Part shown: positions 41,650-49,928 of the stretch, piece by piece
Numbering within the stretch: the first letter of the stretch is position 1
How the letters are laid out: every line of letters begins with the position of its first letter
Source: Streptomyces cinerochromogenes
GTDB lineage: Bacteria > Actinomycetota > Actinomycetes > Streptomycetales > Streptomycetaceae
NCBI RefSeq assembly: GCF_014648635.1
Contig: NZ_BMRM01000011.1
Coordinates: forward strand, 62,001 to 126,000
DNA: 64,000 bases
Direction: 5' to 3'
Notes under the pieces: generated by a model
What the model was told of the DNA's origin: nothing
Seen by the model: only the letters and a program-made list of their open reading frames with translations
Databases searched by the model: none
Position numbers and translations under genes: made by a program

Positions 41650-42633
41650 ATGACCGTGCTCATCCTGACCAGTGAAGAGGACGTGACGGCGGACATGGTG
41701 GTCCTCCGGCTGGGCGAGGCCGGGGTGCCCGTCGTCCGGCTCGACCCCGCCGATCTGACCAACGGGGTGGCGCTGTCGGGCGAGTACGTACACGGCGCCC
41801 GCCACGGACATCTGTCCGTCGGCGGGCGCCTGGTGAGCATGAACGGCCTGCGCTCCGTGTGGGTGCGCAGGCCGGGAGCCCCGGCCGCCCGCGCCGTCCA
41901 GCCGTCCGCCTGGCTGACGGAGGAGTCGTCGCAGGCCCTGTACGGCATGCTGCGGTGCAGCGACGCCCGCTGGATGAACCATCCGGACGCCGCCCGCCGG
42001 GCCCGGCACAAGCCCTGGCAGCTGCATCTGGCCCAGCGCAGCGGCCTGCCGGTGCCGGCCACCCTGATCACGACGTTCCCGCAGGCGGCCCGGGAGTTCG
42101 CGGAGCGCTTCCCGGACCTGGTGGTCAAACCGGTCTCCGGCGCGCATCCGCAGGAGCCGCCCCGCGCGGTGCCGACCAGCCGGGTGCCGCCGGACGCCGA
42201 CTTCACCGCGGTCGCCTTCGGCCCGACCCTGCTGCAACGGCGGATCGCGAAACACGCCGACATCCGGCTCACCGTCGTCGGCGACACGCTGCTGGCCGCA
42301 CGAAAGCCCGCCGACCCGGGCGCCTCTCCGGACGACGTGGACGTCCGGTTCGCCCCGTCGGTCTCCCCCTGGCTGCCCGCGGACGTGCCACCGCGCGTCG
42401 CCGAGGGCGTACTGCGCTACATGGCGGGCGCGGAACTGGCGTACGGCGCCTTCGACTTCGCGGAGGACGCCGACGGGATCTGGTGGTTCCTGGAGTGCAA
42501 CCAGTCCGGCCAGTTCGGCTTCGTGGAGATGGACACCGGCCAGCCGATCGCCGCCGCCATCGCCAACTGGCTCGCCCGGCAAGGCGATCCGGGCCGCAGG
42601 TGTGCGGAGGGCGACCGGAGCGCAGCATCTTGA
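41650..42633 (+). CDS. tgmB: ATP-grasp ribosomal peptide maturase
   Basis: A 327-residue ATP-grasp ligase that activates acidic side chains of a precursor peptide as acyl-phosphates and closes rings. Family blocks are TVLILTSEEDVTADMVVLRL, SVWVRRPGAP, the WMNHPDAARRARHKPWQLHL segment, LVVKPVSGA for ATP binding, and the metal-binding FDFAEDADGIWWFLECNQSG, with the typical ending FGFVEMDTGQPIAAAIA. It corresponds to the SAV_5884-like streptomycete group. No peptide methyltransferase, which some related loci contain, is adjacent. Confidence 0.92.
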   Translation: MTVLILTSEEDVTADMVVLRLGEAGVPVVRLDPADLTNGVALSGEYVHGARHGHLSVGGRLVSMNGLRSVWVRRPGAPAARAVQPSAWLTEESSQALYGMLRCSDARWMNHPDAARRARHKPWQLHLAQRSGLPVPATLITTFPQAAREFAERFPDLVVKPVSGAHPQEPPRAVPTSRVPPDADFTAVAFGPTLLQRRIAKHADIRLTVVGDTLLAARKPADPGASPDDVDVRFAPSVSPWLPADVPPRVAEGVLRYMAGAELAYGAFDFAEDADGIWWFLECNQSGQFGFVEMDTGQPIAAAIANWLARQGDPGRRCAEGDRSAAS

Positions 42634-42668
42634 GGGTGCGGGGATCGGCTCGGAGAAGGGAACGCGAC

Positions 42669-43556
42669 ATGCGCATCGGACTGCTGGGAACGGGCCCCTG
42701 GGCACGGGCGGCGTACGCTCCCGCCCTCGCCGGGCACACCGGCCTGGAGTTCGCCGGGGTGTGGGGGCGCCGGCCGGAGGCGGCCACCGGGCTGGCGCAG
42801 CAGTACGGCGTCGCCGCGTACGCCGACGTGGACGCGCTGCTGGCCGACGTGGACGCGGTGGCGGTGGCCCTGCCCCCGTCCGTGCAGGCCGAGGTGGCGG
42901 TGCGGGCGGCCCGGGCGGGCCGGCACCTGTTGCTGGACAAGCCCCTGGCGGTGTCGGTCGAGGACGGGCGGGCCGTCGTGGAGGCGGTGGAGCGGGCCGG
43001 GGTGGCGTCGGTGGTGTTCTTCACCGCGCGGTTCCAGAAGGAGCCGGATGCCTGGATCGAGGAGCAGGCGGCCGTGCCGGGCTGGTTCACGGCGCGCGCC
43101 CAGTGGCTGGGGGCGGTGTTCACGAGCGACAGCCCGTTCGCGGCCTCGCCGTGGCGGCGGGAGAAGGGCGCGCTGTGGGACGTGGGCCCGCACGCCCTGT
43201 CGGTGCTGCTCCCGGTGCTCGGCGACGTACGGCACGTGGTGGCGGCGGCGCACGGTCCGGCGGACACCGTGCACCTGGTGCTCGACCACGCCACCGGTGC
43301 GTCGAGCACCCTCACGCTCAGCCTGACGGCCCCGCCGGCGGCGGCCGGTGCCGATGTGGAACTGCGCGGCGAGGCGGGCGTGACGGTCCTGCCGGGCAGC
43401 ACCGAGGGGGCGGTCCCCGCGCTCACCCGCGCGGCGGACGCACTGGCGCGCGCCGCCCGCACGGGCCGCCCGCACCCCTGCGACGCCGCGTTCGGCCTCC
43501 GGGTCACCGAGATCCTGGCCGCGGCGGAGTCCCGCCTGGCCGGCGGGACGGACTAG
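42669..43556 (+). CDS. Gfo/Idh/MocA-family oxidoreductase
   Basis: A 295-residue NAD(P)-dependent dehydrogenase. The Rossmann motif is RIGLLGTGPWARAAYAPALA. The catalytic Lys is in LLDKPLAVSVEDGR, the equivalent of the EKP motif. WDVGPHALSVLLPVLGDV supplies the distal Asp/His. The family oxidises or reduces sugars and cyclitols. It follows tgmB by 35 bases on the same strand and could be read through, but nothing ties it chemically to graspetide maturation. ATG 42669. Confidence 0.85.
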   Translation: MRIGLLGTGPWARAAYAPALAGHTGLEFAGVWGRRPEAATGLAQQYGVAAYADVDALLADVDAVAVALPPSVQAEVAVRAARAGRHLLLDKPLAVSVEDGRAVVEAVERAGVASVVFFTARFQKEPDAWIEEQAAVPGWFTARAQWLGAVFTSDSPFAASPWRREKGALWDVGPHALSVLLPVLGDVRHVVAAAHGPADTVHLVLDHATGASSTLTLSLTAPPAAAGADVELRGEAGVTVLPGSTEGAVPALTRAADALARAARTGRPHPCDAAFGLRVTEILAAAESRLAGGTD

Positions 43557-43561
43557 CACCC

Positions 43562-43835
43562 GGGGAAGGCACCGGTCACCGGGCGGCCTCGGCACGAGGT
43601 CCGGCAGGAGGAGCGGGCTCCGGCACACGGGCGCCCCGCCCGAGGGCCCGGGGAACGCACCGGCACCGGGCGGCCGCGGCACGAGGTCCGGCAGCACCCC
43701 GCCCGGGGCCCGGCGAACGCACCGGCCACCGGGAGGCGTCACCACGCGGTCCGGCACGGACGGCCGGCCCCGGCACGCGGGCGCCCCACCCGGGGGCCCG
43801 GGGAACGCACCGGCACCGGGCGGCCTCGGCACGAG
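43562..43835. repeat. four-copy GC-rich repeat with alternating spacing
   Basis: The 604-base gap 43557-44160 contains no convincing gene. Four copies of a ~40-base unit (core GAACGCACCGGCACCGGGCG, ending GGCACGAGGTCCGGCA) begin near 43562, 43650, 43711 and 43800. Spacing alternates about 88, 61 and 89 bases because two long and one short linker separate them. The linkers are also related to one another. Confidence 0.8.
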
Positions 43836-43951
43836 CGGCGGGGCGGGTCGCCGGCGGGGGGCTCCCTACCCCGGCAGGCCCCCTCGGCCCGGGGGCGCAC
43901 GGTCGGCCGGGCGTGCCGGCAGCGACCGCGGGGCTGCTGCCGGCGGCTGAC

Positions 43952-43997
43952 GGCTGGCGGCTGGCGGCTGGCGGCTGGCGGCTGGCGGCTGGCGGCT
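43952..43997. repeat. heptamer GGCTGGC tandem array
   Basis: Six perfect head-to-tail GGCTGGC heptamers plus a partial seventh lie in the same gene-free spacer, about 165 bases before the phosphatase start. A 7-base unit in non-coding DNA is prone to slippage and likely varies among strains. Confidence 0.9.
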
Positions 43998-44160
43998 GAG
44001 GTTGCGTGACCGCCGTCTGACGGTTGCGGAGTGCGATCACGGGGCTACGGTGCTGCGGCTGGATACGGTGCGCGGGTTCACCGTCGGTCGGGCAGGGGGT
44101 GGTCCGGTCGGTGTTCGCTGCCTTCCTGGCGGTCTGCCGTGGGCGGCGTAACTTGGGGAT

Positions 44161-45321
44161 GTGGGATCGGTGCGCGGATGGGCATCGCGCGGACGCCCGG
44201 AGGATCGCGGCTGGCTGCGGGGCGCGCCGCCGCCGTGGTGGGTCCGGGTGCTGCCCGTGCTGCTGCTCGCGGCCGTCGGCTCGGCCACGCTGGTCACGTC
44301 CCAGGCGCGTGATCTCGGTTTCCTGCTGGGCGCCATCCCGCCGCTGGCGGTCCTGTCGTACGGCCCGCTGACGACCGGACTGCTCGGGCTGGGCGTGGTC
44401 GTGGTGCTGAACGTGCCGGCCACGCACCTGAACCGGCCCGGTGACACCGACCTGCTCACCATCGTGTTCGTGGCCGCGCTGAGCGTATTCGTGTCGTATG
44501 TGCGCAGCCACCGGGACGCCCAGCTGGACACGGAGCGGGCGATCGGCGAGGCCGTGCAGCGGGCCGTGCTGCCGCCGCTGCCGGAGCGGGTCGGGCGGGT
44601 CGGCTGCGCGGCCTTCTACCGGGCCGCGCAGGACGGGACGCTGGTGGGCGGGGACTTCTTCGACGTGCGGCAGGGGCCGTACGGCGTGCGCGCGGTGATG
44701 GGGGACGTGCAGGGGCACGGGCTGGCGGCCGTCGCGACCGTGGTGTCCCTGCTGGGGGCGTTCCGGGAGGCCGCCCTCGACCAGCCGGACCTGGAGTCGG
44801 TGGCGGCCCGGCTGGACCGCCGGCTGACGGTGGACTCGGCGGACGTACGGCACGCGGAGCTGTTCGCCACGGCCCTGCTGCTGGAGTTCGCCACCGGTTC
44901 GGCCGCGGTGCGGGTGGTGGCCTGCGGTCATCCGGCGCCCGTGCTGCTGCACGCGGAGCAGACCCGGGAGGTCGCCGTCGCGCCCGGGCCGCCGCTGGGC
45001 ATCGGGCTCCTCGACGCCGACCGGCCGAAGGAGATCACCGTGCCGCTCGGCCCGGGGGACCGGCTGTTCCTCGCCTCCGACGGCGTGTGGGAGGCCCGGG
45101 ACGCCTCCGGCACCTTCTATCCGCTGCCGGAGCGGCTGGCCGCCCTGGCCGGCAGCCCGTCCGCCGAGCTGCCCGGCGCCGTCTGGGCGGACCTGCTGCG
45201 GCAGCGGTACGAGGTCCGCGACGACGCCACCATCCTGGTGCTGGACCCGGAGGTACCGACGGCACCCGAGGCATCGGGGGCGGCAGGAGTACCGCGGGCA
45301 CCGGAGTCACGGGACGGCTGA
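44161..45321 (+). CDS. membrane-bound SpoIIE-type phosphatase
   Basis: A 386-residue protein. Four hydrophobic segments between residues ~25 and 120 (VLPVLLLAAVGSATLV, GLLGLGVVVVLNVPATHL, LLTIVFVAALSVFVSYV) precede a PP2C/SpoIIE domain with AVQRAVLPPLPERVG, GGDFFDVRQG, MGDVQGHGLAAVATVVSLLG, CGHPAPVLL and DDATILVLD. It would dephosphorylate an anti-anti-sigma factor in response to a membrane cue. GTG 44161 lies six bases after TAACTT, so leaderless transcription is possible. Confidence 0.88.
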   Translation: MGSVRGWASRGRPEDRGWLRGAPPPWWVRVLPVLLLAAVGSATLVTSQARDLGFLLGAIPPLAVLSYGPLTTGLLGLGVVVVLNVPATHLNRPGDTDLLTIVFVAALSVFVSYVRSHRDAQLDTERAIGEAVQRAVLPPLPERVGRVGCAAFYRAAQDGTLVGGDFFDVRQGPYGVRAVMGDVQGHGLAAVATVVSLLGAFREAALDQPDLESVAARLDRRLTVDSADVRHAELFATALLLEFATGSAAVRVVACGHPAPVLLHAEQTREVAVAPGPPLGIGLLDADRPKEITVPLGPGDRLFLASDGVWEARDASGTFYPLPERLAALAGSPSAELPGAVWADLLRQRYEVRDDATILVLDPEVPTAPEASGAAGVPRAPESRDG

Positions 45322-45343
45322 CGCCTCCCCCGTCCCCCGCCGG

Positions 45344-45793
45344 TCAGCCCACGTCCCACAGGAACCGGTGGGTGTGGATGCCGAAATACGGGAAGGAGCG
45401 GATCTCCCGGACGCCCTCGACGGGGCGGACCACGTCGTTGACGAAGTCGAGCAGCGCCTTCGGGCCGGGCGCGACCACCTCGGCGAACAGGTCGAAGCCA
45501 CCCGAGGTGAGCACCGAGTAGACGACCTCGGGGCGCTCGGCGAGGGCGTCGGCCACGGCCCGCGGGTCGCCGTCGACACCGATGCCGAGCAGCGCCATGG
45601 CCTGCCCGCCCATGGCCATCGGGTCGGTGACGCCGACCACCTGGACCACTCTGGCGTCCAGCAGGCGCTGCAGCCGCTGCCGGGCCGCCGAGGCTGACAG
45701 GCCCACCTTCGGGCCGAGGTCGGCGTAGGCGATGCGGCCGTCGCTCTGCAGCTCGCGCAGGATGGCCCGGTCGATGTCGTCCATGTCCTTCAC
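45344..45793 (-). CDS. Lrp/AsnC-family regulator
   Basis: A 149-residue feast/famine regulator. The helix-turn-helix is DIDRAILRELQSDGRIAYAD and GLSASAARQRLQRLLDARVV. The RAM ligand domain follows (VVYSVLTSGGFDLFAEVVAP, then VREIRSFPYFGIHTHRFLW). These proteins sense amino acids as dimers or octamers. It lies 47 bases downstream of a class III aminotransferase on the same strand, so the two are probably one operon, with control of amino-acid catabolism as the likely theme. Confidence 0.9.
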   Translation of the reverse strand: MKDMDDIDRAILRELQSDGRIAYADLGPKVGLSASAARQRLQRLLDARVVQVVGVTDPMAMGGQAMALLGIGVDGDPRAVADALAERPEVVYSVLTSGGFDLFAEVVAPGPKALLDFVNDVVRPVEGVREIRSFPYFGIHTHRFLWDVG

Positions 45794-45840
45794 GTCGTAC
45801 GTCTCCCTTCCCCCGGCCTTCCTCGGCCGTCTCGGCTTCC

Positions 45841-47190
45841 TCAGCCGGCCAGCTCGGCGAGCGCCGCGGCGAACACCTCGGTGTGGGTGTCGACGTCCTG
45901 CTCACTGGTGTCCGGGCACATCAGCGCCATGTTGTGGAACGGGGTCAGCAGGATGCCGCGATTGGCGAGGTAGAGGTGGAGGAAGTCCTCCAGCTCCGGG
46001 TCGGAGGCCGCCGCGGACTCGGTGCCGGTGCGCGGCGCCGGGGCGGTGAAACGGTACTCCGTGCGGGCACCGAGCCGGGTGACCGACCAGGGCAGTCCGT
46101 GTGCCTCGACGCCGGCCCGGACGCCCGCCTCGAAGCGCTCGGCGAGCCGGCTCATCCGGTCGAAGGCCTTGTCGGTCAGTACGTGTTCGAGGGTGGCCCG
46201 GGTGGCCGCGACCGACAGCGCGTTGCCGGCGAGGGTGCCGCCGACGCCGCCCATGTCGACGAGGTCGAGGTCGGTACGGGCCAGCAGCCGCTCGGCGAGT
46301 TCGGCGGACAGCCCGTAGGCGCCGGCCGGGATGCCGCCGCCGATCGCCTTGCCGATGGTGAGCAGGTCGGGTGCCAGCTCCCAGGCCGCTGTGCAGCCGC
46401 CGGGTCCGGCGGAGAAGGTGTGCGTCTCGTCGTTGACGAGCAGGGCGCCGTACCGCCGGGTCAGCTCGCGGACCCCCGCGAGGTAGCCGGGTTCGGGCAG
46501 CACGATGCCGATGTTGGTGAGGGCGGGCTCCATCAGTACGGCGGCGACGTCCCCGTGGGCCAGCTCCCGCTCCAGCCCGGCGAGGTCGTTGAACTCGGCG
46601 ACCCTGCTGGTGAGCGTCACCTCGCAGGGCGCGCCGACGTTGCCGGGGCGGGGCACCCCGGTGCCGTCGGGACCGGTGACGATGAGCGACTCGTCCACGC
46701 TGCCGTGGTAGCAGTAGCTGTTGACCAGGATCTTCGGCCGGCCGGTGACGGCGCGTGCGAGCCGGATCGCCCAGCGGTTGGCGTCGGTCGCGGTGAGCGA
46801 GAAGCTCCAGCGGGCCAGGCCGAACCGGCGGGTCAGTTCGGCGCCGACCCACTCGGCGTCCTCGGTGGGCAGCATGGCGGTGGCCCCGCCCAGTTCGGCG
46901 TACCTGCGGTGCACCGCCTCGGCGACGGGCGCGGGCGAGTGGCCGGCCATGGCGCCCGTGTCTCCGAGGCAGAAGTCGATGTACGTGTGCCCGTCGATGT
47001 CGGTGACACGGGCGCCCCGCGCCTCGGCCAGGTAGCGGGGGAAGGCGCCGGCGGTCTTGTTCATCCAGGTCATCGGCACTCGCCCGAAGAGGTGGTCGGC
47101 GCGTGCGTACGCGTCCCGGGAACGCGGGCTCAGGCGTTCGGCCTCGGCGCTCTCGCGGGCGAGGAGGGCGTGCAGGCGCGTGCGGTCCAT
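45841..47190 (-). CDS. class III (glutamate-1-semialdehyde-like) aminotransferase
   Basis: A 449-residue PLP enzyme. PLP-binding Asp is in LLVNDETHTF and the Schiff-base Lys in DLLTIGKAIGGGIPAG. GDTGAMAGHSPAPVAEAV and SLTATDANRWAIRLARA are conserved in the GSA-aminomutase-like subgroup. It transfers amino groups between omega- or beta-amino compounds and keto acids. ATG 47190. The Lrp gene downstream is probably co-transcribed. The substrate is not deducible. Repeated GGAATC/GATC elements lie in its upstream region at ~47250-47300. Confidence 0.88.
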   Translation of the reverse strand: MDRTRLHALLARESAEAERLSPRSRDAYARADHLFGRVPMTWMNKTAGAFPRYLAEARGARVTDIDGHTYIDFCLGDTGAMAGHSPAPVAEAVHRRYAELGGATAMLPTEDAEWVGAELTRRFGLARWSFSLTATDANRWAIRLARAVTGRPKILVNSYCYHGSVDESLIVTGPDGTGVPRPGNVGAPCEVTLTSRVAEFNDLAGLERELAHGDVAAVLMEPALTNIGIVLPEPGYLAGVRELTRRYGALLVNDETHTFSAGPGGCTAAWELAPDLLTIGKAIGGGIPAGAYGLSAELAERLLARTDLDLVDMGGVGGTLAGNALSVAATRATLEHVLTDKAFDRMSRLAERFEAGVRAGVEAHGLPWSVTRLGARTEYRFTAPAPRTGTESAAASDPELEDFLHLYLANRGILLTPFHNMALMCPDTSEQDVDTHTEVFAAALAELAG

Positions 47191-47417
47191 GGAACACCTC
47201 GGCAGAGACGGCGACGGAACAGCGTGAGCCTACGACGGAAAAGCAGCCTGGAGCAATGATCCACAGTGGAATCGATCGCGTGATCAACGGAATCGAGCGT
47301 CGTGCAGACCCTCGACCACCGGACGAGTGACGCGGCCTTATACCTCAACTGACGAACCGACTCGCGGAGTTCGAACGCCCCGACTCAAACGCCAGGGTTC
47401 GCCACCCCTTCCGCCAC

Positions 47418-47431
47418 GTAGAAATATCTAC
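47418..47431. promoter_or_regulatory. small AT-rich inverted repeat in 340-base spacer
   Basis: GTAGA-AATA-TCTAC is the only AT-rich dyad in the gap 47191-47530, which lies between divergent genes. The remainder holds the aminotransferase leader and no gene I can support. Its 100-base distance from the next start makes its target uncertain. Confidence 0.35.
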
Positions 47432-47530
47432 AACCATGCATATGCCGGGTTGGTGTGCGGACGCACGAAGTGCCCGGTCAGGGACGTTCCCTGCGCTCAG
47501 GCAGGTGGGCGAGGACATCCGGAGCAGTGC

Positions 47531-48007
47531 ATGACGAACACGATGTGGATGCGGGGCGTGGAGTGGCTGGCAGCGGCGTCGGCCGACCCGCGCGCCTGCA
47601 AATGGGAATGGGACCACGGGGAGGGTGTCGCACTGCTGGAGGCGGGCCGCTTCTGGGACGTGCTGAGCGTCCCCGACCGGCTGGGGATGCTCACCCTGGA
47701 CCTGCTGTGGCGGCCGGCGCTGCCGGTGCCGGGACCCACGCTCGTGGACACGAGAGCGGGCCGGGTCGGCTTCTTCCTGCCGCCGGACCCGTCCGGGGGC
47801 TGGGTGGGCACCGGAGTGCGCTACGCCACGAAGGGCTCCTGGGTCTCCGTACCGCCGCCGTACCGGTCCGCCCGTTCCCTGGAGTGGCTCGTCCCGCCCG
47901 ACGGCACGGGCGCACTGCACTCACCCGGCACCCTGGAGGAGGCGCTGCAGGAGGCCAACGGCACTCTGACGGTGCTCCCGCCGCTCGGCGGACGGTCGCC
48001 GGGCTGA
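47531..48007 (+). CDS. conserved hypothetical, possibly Prim-Pol-like fragment
   Basis: A 158-residue protein beginning TNTMWMRGVEWLAAASADPR. The blocks VGFFLPPDPSGGWVGTGVRY, ATKGSWVSVPPPYRSARSLE and WLVPPDGTGALHSPGTLEEA resemble short actinobacterial proteins annotated near the bifunctional primase/polymerase N-terminal domain. I cannot see catalytic Asp pairs, so enzymatic activity is doubtful. The ATG at 47531 with GGAG six bases before is preferred over the longer frame from 47327, which has non-coding composition. Confidence 0.65.
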   Translation: MTNTMWMRGVEWLAAASADPRACKWEWDHGEGVALLEAGRFWDVLSVPDRLGMLTLDLLWRPALPVPGPTLVDTRAGRVGFFLPPDPSGGWVGTGVRYATKGSWVSVPPPYRSARSLEWLVPPDGTGALHSPGTLEEALQEANGTLTVLPPLGGRSPG

Positions 48008-48037
48008 CCGGCACGGACAGGGGTCAGGGGGCACGGC

Positions 48038-48520
48038 TCAGGACGAGAGGAAGACCCGGCGGCCGCTGTCGCCCGTGTCGACGCATTCCTGGTACGGGTT
48101 CGGGTCGCCCTGGCGCTCCTGGCACGTCCACGTGCCGTCGCCGGTACGGACCGTGACGGGCGCGCGCGCCGTGCCGGACCGGGCCTTGGCGTAGGCGCTC
48201 GCCACCTGCAGGGCGGTGGCACAGGAGTCCGCCGGGTCGGCCCAGACCGCCAGCCCGGTGGCCTTGTCCGGTCCGCAGTACGCGGCCGAGGACCGGGCGG
48301 CGTCGGGGCCGGCGACGGCCTGGGCCGCGGCCCACAGGCACAGCACCGCGGCCCCTGCCAGGGCTGCGGCCGTGACTCTTCCGACCGAGCGGATCGAGCG
48401 CATCGAGCGCATCGAGCGCCTGGGGCTGATCGGGTGACCTGGGCTCATCGGGTGCCTGGCACGCATGTCGTGCCCTGGGCGCACGTCGTGTCCTGGGCGC
48501 GTCGCGTGCCTGGGGTGCAT
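48038..48520 (-). CDS. secreted or membrane-anchored protein with repetitive N-terminus
   Basis: A 160-residue protein. The first ~48 residues are His/Arg/Pro/Met repeats (HPRHATRPGHDVRPGHDMRA, RSMRSMRSIRS) coded by degenerate 15- to 18-base repeats. A signal-like helix follows (VTAAALAGAAVLCLWAAAQA), then an exported domain with four cysteines (YCGPD, DSCATA, TWTCQE, QECVD). AGGGAGG is eight bases before ATG 48520. A start after the repeats would give a normal signal peptide, so the repeated region may be untranslated. Function unknown. Confidence 0.6.
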   Translation of the reverse strand: MHPRHATRPGHDVRPGHDMRARHPMSPGHPISPRRSMRSMRSIRSVGRVTAAALAGAAVLCLWAAAQAVAGPDAARSSAAYCGPDKATGLAVWADPADSCATALQVASAYAKARSGTARAPVTVRTGDGTWTCQERQGDPNPYQECVDTGDSGRRVFLSS

Positions 48521-48662
48521 CGCGTGTGCCTCCCTCGTGGCGACGACGGGTGGTGCGTCGGGTCTGCGCATCCGCTCCTCCGGTGGGTCACGGGCCGGGA
48601 ATGCCCTGTACCCAGCGTGGCCCCGGCGCCGCCGGCTCGCTCCGCGGCACGCCCAAGTGGGG

Positions 48663-49649
48663 TCAGCGGTTGACGAAGGTGAGGCTGTTCGCGTCGTACC
48701 GGCTGCCGGCGATCCGCTCCGGCGGGGCCGCGGCCTCGATCGCGGCGAGGTCGTCCGCGGTCAGCTCGACGGCCAGTGCCGCAAGGTTCTCCTCCAGGTA
48801 CCGCTGCCGGCGGGTGCCGGGGATCGGCACCACGTCGTCGCCCCGGTGCTGCACCCAGGCCAGGGCGAGCTGGCCGGCGGTGACGGACCTGGCGGCGGCC
48901 AGCTCGTTCAGCTTCGCGACGATCGCCAGGTTCCGTTCCAGGTTGCCGTCGGCGAACCTCGGCTGGCTGCGCCGCACGTCGGACTCCGCCAGCGCGTCGA
49001 GCGAGTCGTAACGGCCCGTCAGGAAGCCGCGGCCGAGCGGGGAGAACGGGACCAGGCCGATGCCCAGCTCACGGCAGACCGGAACGATCTCCGCCTCGAG
49101 GTCCCGGGTCCACAGCGACCACTCGCTCTGCAGCGCGGAGATCGGGTGCACCGCGTGCGCCCGCCGGATGGTCTGCGCGCCGGCCTCGGACAGCCCCAGG
49201 TGACGGACCTTGCCGGCCTGCACCAGCTCCGCCATGGCACCGACGGTCTCCTCGATCGGTACCTGCGGATCGACCCGGTGCTGGTAGTAGAGGTCGATGT
49301 GGTCGACGCCGAGCCGGCGCAGCGAGGCGTCGCAGGCCTGCCGGACGTAGGCGGCGTCGCCGCGGATCAGGGTGGGCTCCCCCAGCCGGTTGGCGAAGCC
49401 GAACTTCGTGGCCAGCACCACCTCGTCGCGCCGCCCGGCGACGGCCCGTCCGACCAGTTCCTCGTTGTGTCCCGAGCCGTAGAAGTCGGCGGTGTCGAGG
49501 AGGGTCACGCCGAGGTCGAGGGCGCGGTTCAGCGTGGCGATCGACTGCGCGTCGTCCGCGGCACCGTAGCCGTGGCTCATGCCCATGCAGCCCAGTCCCT
49601 GGGCGGAAACCGCCAGTTCGCCGAGGTACCGGGTGGGGACGTCGGTCAT
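48663..49649 (-). CDS. aldo/keto reductase
   Basis: A 328-residue NADPH-dependent AKR of the YajO/AKR13-like group. Catalytic residues: Asp and Tyr in TLLDTADFYGSGHNEEL, Lys in VVLATKFGFA and His in DLYYQHRVDPQVP. Cofactor phosphate binding is VPIPGTRRQRYLEENLAA. AGGAGG precedes ATG 49649. The promoter upstream has the 19-base spacer and dyad typical of MerR activation, so the gene is likely induced by a chemical or oxidative signal. It probably detoxifies aldehydes or reduces a natural ketone. Confidence 0.9.
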   Translation of the reverse strand: MTDVPTRYLGELAVSAQGLGCMGMSHGYGAADDAQSIATLNRALDLGVTLLDTADFYGSGHNEELVGRAVAGRRDEVVLATKFGFANRLGEPTLIRGDAAYVRQACDASLRRLGVDHIDLYYQHRVDPQVPIEETVGAMAELVQAGKVRHLGLSEAGAQTIRRAHAVHPISALQSEWSLWTRDLEAEIVPVCRELGIGLVPFSPLGRGFLTGRYDSLDALAESDVRRSQPRFADGNLERNLAIVAKLNELAAARSVTAGQLALAWVQHRGDDVVPIPGTRRQRYLEENLAALAVELTADDLAAIEAAAPPERIAGSRYDANSLTFVNR

Positions 49650-49686
49650 GTCGCTGCCTCCTGGGCTGGTCGAACCGTTTCCCGCG

Positions 49687-49717
49687 ACGCTAGGTGCTGG
49701 AGCGCGCTCCATGTCAA
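49687..49717 (-). promoter_or_regulatory. MerR-type promoter for the aldo/keto reductase
   Basis: On the minus strand TTGACA (49717-49712) and TAGCGT (49692-49687) are 19 bases apart. A perfect 14-bp palindrome TGGAGCGCGCTCCA (49698-49711) sits inside the spacer. Over-long spacers with a central dyad are the mark of promoters that MerR-family activators untwist. The start codon is 37 bases further on. Confidence 0.7.
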
Positions 49718-49928
49718 ACCGACGGCCGGGCGGCGCCGGGGGCGTGGCGTCGTGCGGTCACCTGCGCCCCGACCCGACCAGGAGGGCGGCAAGGAGGAAC
49801 GCCCCGGGCACCGCGATCAGGTGGCCGGCTCGTACGGGCCTGCTCCGGACGTGTGAGGGGGAGAAAGCCCCGTTCACGCGGGGGGCATATCCGGGTTGTC
49901 ATCCCTCGTACGAGAGGAAGGGTTCCCG

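Noticed and set aside
41859..43556. 565-codon plus frame fusing tgmB shadow with the Gfo/Idh/MocA protein
   Set aside because: Only codons from ATG 42669 encode a real domain; the upstream part is a shadow of tgmB.
43952..43997. CRISPR or coding repeat
   Set aside because: Seven-base units without spacers and no supported frame over them.
47340..47420. tRNA-like GTTCGAA segment
   Set aside because: No acceptor stem, anticodon arm or consistent cloverleaf could be built around it.
49730..49860. Hydrophobic minus-strand stretch resembling a membrane segment (AVPGAFLLAALLV)
   Set aside because: No start codon or ribosome site in frame; too short to support as gene or remnant.
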